A stretch of DNA of 62,000 nt from Zygnema cylindricum. Taxonomy: Eukaryota > Streptophyta > Zygnematophyceae > Zygnematales > Zygnemataceae. The stretch is taken from NCBI GenBank assembly GCA_037447655.1, contig JBBHKE010002227.1, positions 102,763-164,762 of the forward strand, read 5' to 3'. The position numbers were made by a program, and so were the translations under genes. Shown here in pieces: positions 58,701 to 62,000 of this stretch (positions are counted from its first letter, which is position 1; every line of letters begins with the position of its first letter). The notes below the pieces were generated by a model that was not told the DNA's origin, ran no database searches, and worked only from the letters and a program-made list of their open reading frames with translations.

Positions 58701-60657
58701 TGTGCAGCAACTGATTCCAGACTTGGCATGTTTTTGGACAGGATGACCGTTCGGGCAGCACAGGAAACCTTTCGCCTTCAGGGCAACGTTCCCCCTTTGC
58801 CACTCTCAGCAGATTAGAAGCGCGGATTCGTCGTTTGGAGCGCAACCAGACTCTGAGTATGGTGAGTGGCAATCAGATGAACTCTTTCAGCAGAATAAAA
58901 AGGGAGTCACGTTTGCCTAAGTGGTTTTGGTTAACGGTTCAGTTAGATTTTCGTTCTGGAATGGCTTGTCAAACAAGAATGCCAAGCTGCGTATGTTGTT
59001 GTGTCAAATGTTCCACTTTTTACCGACTTGGTATATGTGTGGCTGAAGAACTCGCTTGAATACACCTTTAGCTGTCATTATTTCATAAGAAAGACGTCTG
59101 TTTGATGATAAGATCATTACGACACATTTGTTCGTGCATTTTGTGTCACATGTTTTGGATCCACTCCCTTTATGATTGACAACAAGGGTGTTCTGCCGTC
59201 GAGCCTTTTTTGTGTGAACTATATCGGGGTATACTTTGATAAATGACAAAAAAAAATGATAATGCATTGACTGGACACAGTAATATTCATTTGTTTCTTC
59301 TTCGTCTGTGTCCTTCTCCTGTCTGACACACATGGTCCTTCATTTTTCCCTGGGATGTCACTGACAAACAAGTATTCCCCAAAAGACCTACTAGCTCGTT
59401 TTTTATTTTTTCGTTTTTTACATTACATGCCCGACTGTGCAACATTTTTTTTCTAGGCAAGTAAAAACAACACGGGTTACTGGGCTTGGGCCTGACTTCT
59501 AAACTTATGTCCAAAAAACCTTCAAGATTTGGATTTTTTTCTTCGTCGCTCTGTCTGTTTTACCTGGCATCTATCTATCACTCGTCATCACTACAGCAAA
59601 AAGTAAAAGCAACAAAACACGGAACAAGGAAAATCATGCACAATTTTATAGTGGAGACGTACGTGTAGTTTGAACAGGAAAGTCACTTCAGTTTTTCACT
59701 TTAGTTATTTTGGATCATACGGGATTGAGTGAGCGCTTGTGTATGTCCACACATAATTCGGTGTGGTTGTGGTAATATTGTAAATAAGGTAATTTTGGTT
59801 TTCCGGAGTTGGCGTGAACTAGACTAAGTTAAATTATTGTTGATTCTGTAACGGATCCACACTGAACCCTCATGGATACAAACAAGAAAGAACACAAGTA
59901 TGGCATATTGATTATAGGCAACTGAATTACGGGCAGGTACGGTGATTATCTTTATTGTGGTTTGAATGAACTTGTTTCATATGGCATTAAGAAGTGTTTT
60001 CAATCTTCAAGCTGATATTAAAATGGCATTAGCCCGAGTGCCAATATGTTGTCATACTTATAATTCTGATCCTTGAAGCAATGGATAAGAACAAAACGCG
60101 ATCAGATCAAACTTAACAAATCAATGCCTGGCTAGAGAGGACTTAAAACTGAGTCGAGCTCTTGATTACTGTAACCTGCACGCATAAAATGTGGATTTCT
60201 GTAATTCGCTCGAGTAGGAGAAGCAAAGAAAAACTTCTCTCTGGAGAGGTTTTGTCTCGAAGGGTGTTTGTAAGTATTATAGAAGTCGTAGGCAGAGTCC
60301 CAAGAAAAACCATGGTTCTGCATGGGCCTTTTTCAGAAAAACGGGGTTATTGTTGGGATGTTTTTTGGTTTGTTTGATGGTGTGTAACTTCTCTGTGATT
60401 GGCACTTCTGTTTAGCTAGCTATTTTCTTGATTTTGGTCTGTAGTTTAGGGTATTTTGATGGTCTGTTACTCGATTGGACGTCTTTTGATCGGTACTTTT
60501 TCGTTCATGATAAAGTGTGTGATGTAGACTCGTTGGTTCTGTGAGGAGCATCTGATTGCTGAACAAGTTTCAGGATTCGTCCATAGGCACCTATGTTTCT
60601 CCTGGGGAAAAACTGGCCAAGGTCGTTATTACCATTATAAGCCTTAGTTTGAACTGA
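34706..60657 (+). CDS. Tandem uridine-kinase-like P-loop / CYTH protein (two modules), 27 exons
   Basis: Exons: 34706-34766, 35373-35545, 35733-35845, 36147-36279, 37061-37159, 37334-37402, 38382-38525, 49054-49125, 50494-50558, 50676-50829, 51015-51182, 51277-51361, 52175-52465, 52591-52727, 54036-54078, 54336-54493, 55176-55286, 55425-55493, 55711-55854, 56030-56104, 56457-56633, 56987-57072, 57375-57429, 58155-58280, 58436-58552, 58742-58861, 60574-60657. They total 3129 nt (1042 residues) in one open frame. Module A has Walker [10 protein letters not shown] (about 107-115), [14 protein letters not shown] and CYTH residues about 265-445 ([22 protein letters not shown]). Module B has GGPSGSGKT (about 604-612), [14 protein letters not shown] and CYTH about 764-975 ([24 protein letters not shown]). 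A coiled coil ([14 protein letters not shown]) and a short hydrophobic tail end the protein. It resembles plant two-module uridine-kinase-related proteins; single-module relatives (TTM1/TTM2) are pyrophosphatases anchored by their C-terminus. Intron 4 begins GC. Exon 1 and the last exon are less certain. Confidence 0.9.
37722..38257. mobile_element. Degenerate TA-flanked MITE in intron 6
   Basis: Left end TACCGCCCATCGTTATTAGC (37722) and right end CTAATAGCGACGGTCAGTGTA (complementary, ending 38257) resemble the CACCG...TATTAG termini with mismatches. A related right end stands at 36857-36877 in intron 4, and another left-type end at about 37885, so several decayed copies overlap here. Confidence 0.5.
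38640..39046. repeat. (CTCCCT)n then (CTCCT)n microsatellite in intron 7
   Basis: About 230 bp of CTCCCT hexamers followed by about 165 bp of CTCCT pentamers, up to the 5' LTR. The pentamer array resumes after the 3' LTR, so it was the insertion site of the retrotransposon. Long open frames across it are artefacts of the repeat. Confidence 0.97.
39047..39440 (+). repeat. 5' LTR of the copia element
   Basis: 394 bp. Contains the presumed promoter and, unusually, the gag-pol ATG at 39423, so the first six codons are encoded in the LTR. Confidence 0.9.
39423..43682 (+). CDS. Copia gag-pol polyprotein, intact
   Basis: 1419 residues in one frame without a gag/pol frameshift. In order: gag ([18 protein letters not shown] onward); zinc knuckle [14 protein letters not shown] (C-x2-C-x4-H-x4-C) near residue 222; aspartic protease active site DSGASHH near 355; and the integrase zinc-binding H/C motif with YGHLS. 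The integrase core has DD35E-type residues in HSDLCGP (near 558), RTDNGGEY (near 622) and NGVSERYNR (near 656). Reverse transcriptase has [11 protein letters not shown] and YVDDLL (near 1102). RNase H has [16 protein letters not shown] and SSTEAEYM (from about 1269). The order protease-integrase-RT defines the copia group. All catalytic residues appear present, so it may be active. Confidence 0.95.
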   Translation: MTTHSIGYGPLTVSSNTVAKFNGTDFYGWKFQIEHLFRREKLWSVINGSEGEPSDAAAKSAWLAKNEEAHSRLVLALEPSQLDLIRDATSAHGAWTLLSTAYENKSWSNKLLLRRQLNTAQKNPTESIQAYINNIKSIAGRLKNVGATVSDEDIISAILGGLPASYSAFISSIDNSSTAVTIPSLTAGLLHEETKHNFSPTPGVALSIFPPPNRSFKNSSCRYCRAPDHVIDVCPVLKRKNDRQGNSGRQSGRGQNPGRNLCSGQASTAEAIFPTANDPYSGSNPFVQPLIPGHQNLPERSPFTLNPYPQYTHNPLPQNLTLPVDNPYASSPTEFGYALNTSSLLDFSESADSWIVDSGASHHLSFRSDWFTSIAPLSPPMTILLGNNAALTATHFGQVCTPRDPSTNFSITLSHVLLVPDLKKNLFSVGAALHQGATAVFSQTNVKFFSTKNRSNSDRTVGLGVKTGSIYILCHFSTIGSANIATPLPISTLSKWHLRYGHLSQSGLHQLSKGLVTGLEPISEKQLVFCTGCVEGKLARPSFPSSTSKTSNPLQLIHSDLCGPMSTPSPTGALYFVTFIDDATRYSFLFPIRRKSDTFQKFQEYKALVENLLCSKIKTLRTDNGGEYFSNDFSSFLATHGITHQSTTANTPQQNGVSERYNRTLLNMARSMLHFSTLPTTFWAESVATANYIRNRCPTSALPTVTPYEAWNGTKPDVSHLRIFGCDAWIKDLEPASKWDSRAKHGVLVGYSTESKAYRIWLTKERKVVLSRDVAFNEMPLILKIHDSMRISSQNQSVSSSNPSSLAPPDPLSVILPLISPTPSTSTTISSFPSSNLIRTTSASLPPSTTTPLSRTTSDPYSLSPFNPNNPPYRIPQAVPAPRRSERIQAQQLGHGSANSATIDVPLTFSAAMAGPQAAEWRAATDSEFASLQHNGTWELTSLPPGRKIIGSKWVFRVKTKSDGTLDKFKARFVAKGFLQKEGVDFTETYAPVAKFTSIRVLLSLAAAQDWHVHHMDVQTAFLYGSLTEEIFLKQPEGYVSPGTEHMVCRLLKSLYGLKQAPRVWNKHLEVILVREGFSKLDADFGLFIRGTTDTLVILVIYVDDLLLASPSLSLIHLVKTMLNIHFSMTDLGEVEYCLGIFVGRDRPTRTLYLSQEKYIGAILTRFSMADCSPISTPLDPNVKLLKNSGGPVPRDIHDQFRSIVGSLMYAMTGTRPDLAVAVGQLSQFVSNPSTDHLLAAKRVLRYLQGTRTLKLTFNGSSPPALVSHCDADWGGDLDSRRSTTGVCFSLGSALVSWASKKQPTVALSSTEAEYMSATHATKEALWLRSLLLNLQFCPSSATTIFCDSQGALALMNNPVHHRRTKHIDIQFHFTRDAIAAGTVTFSHCPTTQQMADFLTKALPRPLFEAHRSSAGLRF
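43696..44089 (+). repeat. 3' LTR of the copia element
   Basis: Same length as the 5' LTR and apparently identical; followed directly by the CTCCT array. Confidence 0.9.
44090..44535. repeat. (CTCCT)n and CTCCCT-rich tract
   Basis: Right half of the pentamer array interrupted by the retrotransposon, grading into irregular CTCCCT/CTCCTT runs ending near 44535. Confidence 0.95.
44798..44998. mobile_element. Short TA-flanked MITE in intron 7
   Basis: Element 44800-44996 (197 bp) has perfect 22-bp inverted ends beginning CACCGCCAATCGCTATTA, with TA at 44798-44799 and 44997-44998. It may sit inside an older, degenerate relative, whose possible ends are near 44674 (CTGTGAATCATTATTAAAG) and 45296 (GCAATTCACGGTGTA). 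Confidence 0.88.
45360..46830. other. AT-rich intron sequence, origin unclear
   Basis: No eukaryotic exon or transposon feature was recognised. A plus-strand frame (45753-45998) has no family I know. It adjoins the bacterial-like remains at 47-48.5 kb and has similar composition, so it may be part of the same insertion. Confidence 0.35.
47057..47170 (+). pseudogene. Bacterial F0 ATP synthase b' subunit, C-terminal remnant
   Basis: A 37-codon open end reading [20 protein letters not shown] then [17 protein letters not shown] and stop. It looks like the C-terminus of a b' subunit, with a helical region and a final IxxKITxK-type segment. It is followed after 29 bp by the start of a b subunit remnant, the order seen in alphaproteobacterial F0 operons. 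It is weak alone; the neighbour raises confidence. Confidence 0.5.
47200..47542 (+). pseudogene. Bacterial ATP synthase b subunit (atpF-like) remnant
   Basis: Starts [20 protein letters not shown], a typical N-terminal membrane helix of bacterial subunit b. An R-P-I-K-K-A-I-I segment follows in a shifted frame, then a charged helix ([46 protein letters not shown]) to a stop at 47542. At least two frameshifts or stops occur between 47243 and 47290. Subunit b is the peripheral stalk of F-type ATP synthase. A purine-rich GGGAAAAATA precedes the ATG. The wording resembles Rickettsiales proteins. It lies in intron 7 of a nuclear gene, so it should be non-functional transferred DNA. Confidence 0.7.
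47765..47987 (+). pseudogene. Phage terminase large subunit remnant
   Basis: A segment reading ITRLNDKK, then after a frameshift at the A-run (47791-47797) [36 protein letters not shown] and a stop. This is the recognisable RLNDK..[19 protein letters not shown]...W..L.lPA...GE.L region of prophage terminase large subunits, which package phage DNA. Only about 70 codons remain. A phage gene in a plant-like nuclear intron implies a bacterial donor rather than an organelle. Confidence 0.75.
48120..48263 (-). pseudogene. Bacterial ribosomal protein L22 (rplV), N-terminal remnant
   Basis: Begins with ATG six bases after the S19 stop and reads [20 protein letters not shown] then KMEVSDALF, resembling the L22 start (R..R.SP.K.NLVA.LIRGM.V.DAL). 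It is cut short by a TGA at 48120-48122. Position immediately after S19 is the standard S10-operon order. Confidence 0.65.
48270..48540 (-). pseudogene. Bacterial ribosomal protein S19 (rpsS) remnant
   Basis: Nearly full length: [24 protein letters not shown], then a TGA where Trp is expected, [16 protein letters not shown]. After a one-base shift it continues [28 protein letters not shown] and stop. These are the hallmark segments of S19 (GPFVDAYLLKK, VIKTWSRRS, FVG.TF.VYNG.KF.PV, MVGHK.GEF). S19 with L22 following is absent from plant mitochondria in this arrangement as far as I know, so a bacterial source is favoured. Confidence 0.85.
51581..51650. repeat. Perfect 35-bp tandem duplication in intron 12
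   Basis: Two identical copies of a 35-bp unit starting TCTTTTTGGAAGAACCAATG. Confidence 0.95.
52060..52158. mobile_element. 95-bp MITE directly upstream of exon 13
   Basis: Element 52062-52156 has inverted ends CACTGCCCATTGCTATTA and (complement) CAACGCCCATCGCTATTG, with TA on each side. Its right end is only 16 bp from the 3' splice site of exon 13 (52175), so it may contribute the branch point or pyrimidine tract. Confidence 0.75.
54165..54325. repeat. Three ~64-bp tandem repeats ahead of exon 16
   Basis: Copies of ATCAGAGGGTGCCAGCTGGTGA at about 54171, 54237 and 54302 with TTTTCCAAAGTCCAAAATAT between. The last copy ends 14 bp before the exon 16 acceptor. Confidence 0.85.
58862..60573. 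other. Intron 26, no feature seen
   Basis: AT/T-rich sequence between the coiled-coil exon and the proposed last exon. No additional in-phase exon was convincing; if one exists, the protein end proposed here changes. Confidence 0.45.
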
Positions 60658-60694
60658 TGTAGCTGGTACAGAAAATCCATTTTCTCCTCTGCAA

Positions 60695-61160
60695 ATCAGA
60701 TTGTCACGATATGCATGTTGGTTTGGAGCTGGTCTGGTAGTTGTTATTTTGTTGTTTGTCTACTTAGTTCGTTCGTGTCTATTTTGTCAATAAGTTTCTT
60801 TGGAAGTTTTTTTTACTTTGGCTCGTTTGATTCCATGTGAGTTTTTTCAGTTCCGTTTCGGCTTTTCCTTTATATTTTTATTCAGATTGCTTATCATCGT
60901 ACGTTTTCACTAAAGTTTTAATCAGTTTTGTTTGTTTCTTTGTTGTCTGTTGTGCCTAGGCCATGCATGTGGCGATGTTATTACTTCTATGTTATCAAAT
61001 TTACCGGCAAAACGTTCAATCGAGGCATTAGACACACACCCTCCCATGTACAGCAACTTCACGTTAATTCATTTTTTCTGCGGCTTTAGATGACAGCCAA
61101 ATAATGTTGACCTCACGAAGCTATAGATGTGGGGCTCCTCCGAGTTTTGGTCAGAAAGGA
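60695..61160. repeat. First copy of a ~470-bp dispersed duplication
   Basis: Shares GTCACGATATGCATGTTGG, TTGTTGTTTGTCTACTTAG, GAGTTTTTTCAGTTCCGTTT, GTGCCTAGGCCATGCA and AAAACGTTCAATCGAG with 61492-61975, in the same order, at roughly 85% identity with small gaps. It begins just after the proposed last exon, so part may be 3' UTR. Confidence 0.85.
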
Positions 61161-61491
61161 GGCGATTTTATTCCATAACTCGTGATGGGTGAACCATCTG
61201 GGTACAAAGCATGATTGGAAGGGAAATTTTGACGAAGGCTAGAGGTGAACAATTCTTCAAACTACGAATATGTTGCAAAAAGGTGTTCACAATGTAAAAT
61301 GTGTGCTTCGAAACGACGCATTTGTAGTGTTCGTTTCAATGTAGCGCTATTGTAACTATATTGTAACTATGCATTAAGATTGATTGGAAAGCATGCCATG
61401 TATGCTACACTGGTTGCATGAAATGTTCTTTATATATTTTGTTCTCCAGAGAGAGAGAATGCTTTGAAATCAAATTGCCTTTTCAAGAATC

Positions 61492-61975
61492 AAATTGTCA
61501 CGATATGCATGTTGGCTAAGGGTTTGGGGTTAGTCTGGTAGTTATTAATTTGTTGTTTGTCTACTTAGTTTGTTCGTGTCTATGTTGACAATTAGTTTCT
61601 TCGGAAGTTTTTTCGATTTTTGTTTCGTTTGATTCCGCGTGAGTTTTTTCAGTTCCGTTTCGGCTTTTCCTTTCTTTTGTTTTCGATGTATTCATATAGT
61701 TTACCATTGCACGCTCTTAGTAAATTTCTAATAAAGTTTTATTTGTTACTTCATTGTCTGGAGTGCCTAGGCCATGCAAGTGGCGAAATTACTACTTCTA
61801 TGATATCAAATTTATTAGCAAAACGTTCAATCGAGACATTAGACTCAACACTCTCATACAACATCTTCACATTAATTCTCTTTCTCAGCGGCAATAGATG
61901 ACAGCCAAATATTGTTAACCTCACGAGGCTATAAATGTGGAGCTTCTCCATGTTTAGTTTGCAAAGGAGACTCAA
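61492..61975. repeat. Second copy of the ~470-bp duplication
   Basis: Direct repeat of 60695-61160, about 800 bp downstream. The 330 bp between them contains no recognised feature. No coding gene is seen to the window end. Confidence 0.85.
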
Positions 61976-62000
61976 ACATCATCATTCTCCTATGCGTAGC

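Overview
The window is eukaryotic nuclear DNA, AT-rich, with long introns, GT-AG splice sites and dense repeats. Gene content points to the green plant lineage: a plant-type arginyl-tRNA--protein transferase (ATE1), a protein with two uridine-kinase-like P-loop plus CYTH modules as in land plants, a DRP4/Mx-like dynamin, an AGD6/7-type ArfGAP copy and an APC1 fragment. The very large introns and mixed MITEs would fit a streptophyte alga such as a charophyte, but the species is a guess.

Layout. 221-2239 (-): intact intronless dynamin-like GTPase. 2.2-4.2 kb: tandem repeats. 4289-9499 (+): six in-frame exons of the middle of APC1, with neither end found. 9.5-12.2 kb: no recognised gene. 12290-13142 (+): degenerate intronless ArfGAP copy. 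13333-18616 (-): complete six-exon ATE1 with a MITE in an intron. 18932-33479: a nest of transposons. The outer layer is a pair of 264-bp inverted arms around a minisatellite. Inside it is a small hAT-like element with an 8-bp target duplication. That element is split by a 9.5-kb pogo-like element at a TA dinucleotide, which carries a spliced DD36D transposase and a second, acidic gene in the transposase intron. 34706-60657 (+): a 27-exon gene whose reconstructed frame stays open for 1042 residues (kinase-like, CYTH, kinase-like, CYTH, coiled coil, hydrophobic tail). Its 10.5-kb intron 7 holds a young Ty1/copia element (39047-44089) inserted in a CTCCT microsatellite, small MITEs, and decayed bacterial genes. 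From 60.7 kb to the end lies a dispersed duplication without recognised genes.

Two things stand out. First, many MITEs here share terminal inverted repeats and TA target sites with the 9.5-kb element, so it looks like their autonomous partner. Second, intron 7 contains frameshifted remains of bacterial ATP synthase b'/b subunits, a phage terminase large subunit, and a ribosomal S19-L22 pair in operon order. This suggests DNA transfer from an alphaproteobacterial, perhaps Rickettsiales-like, symbiont.

Exon boundaries were set by eye from splice sites, reading phase and family resemblance. Family assignments are from recognition of motifs, not from searches.
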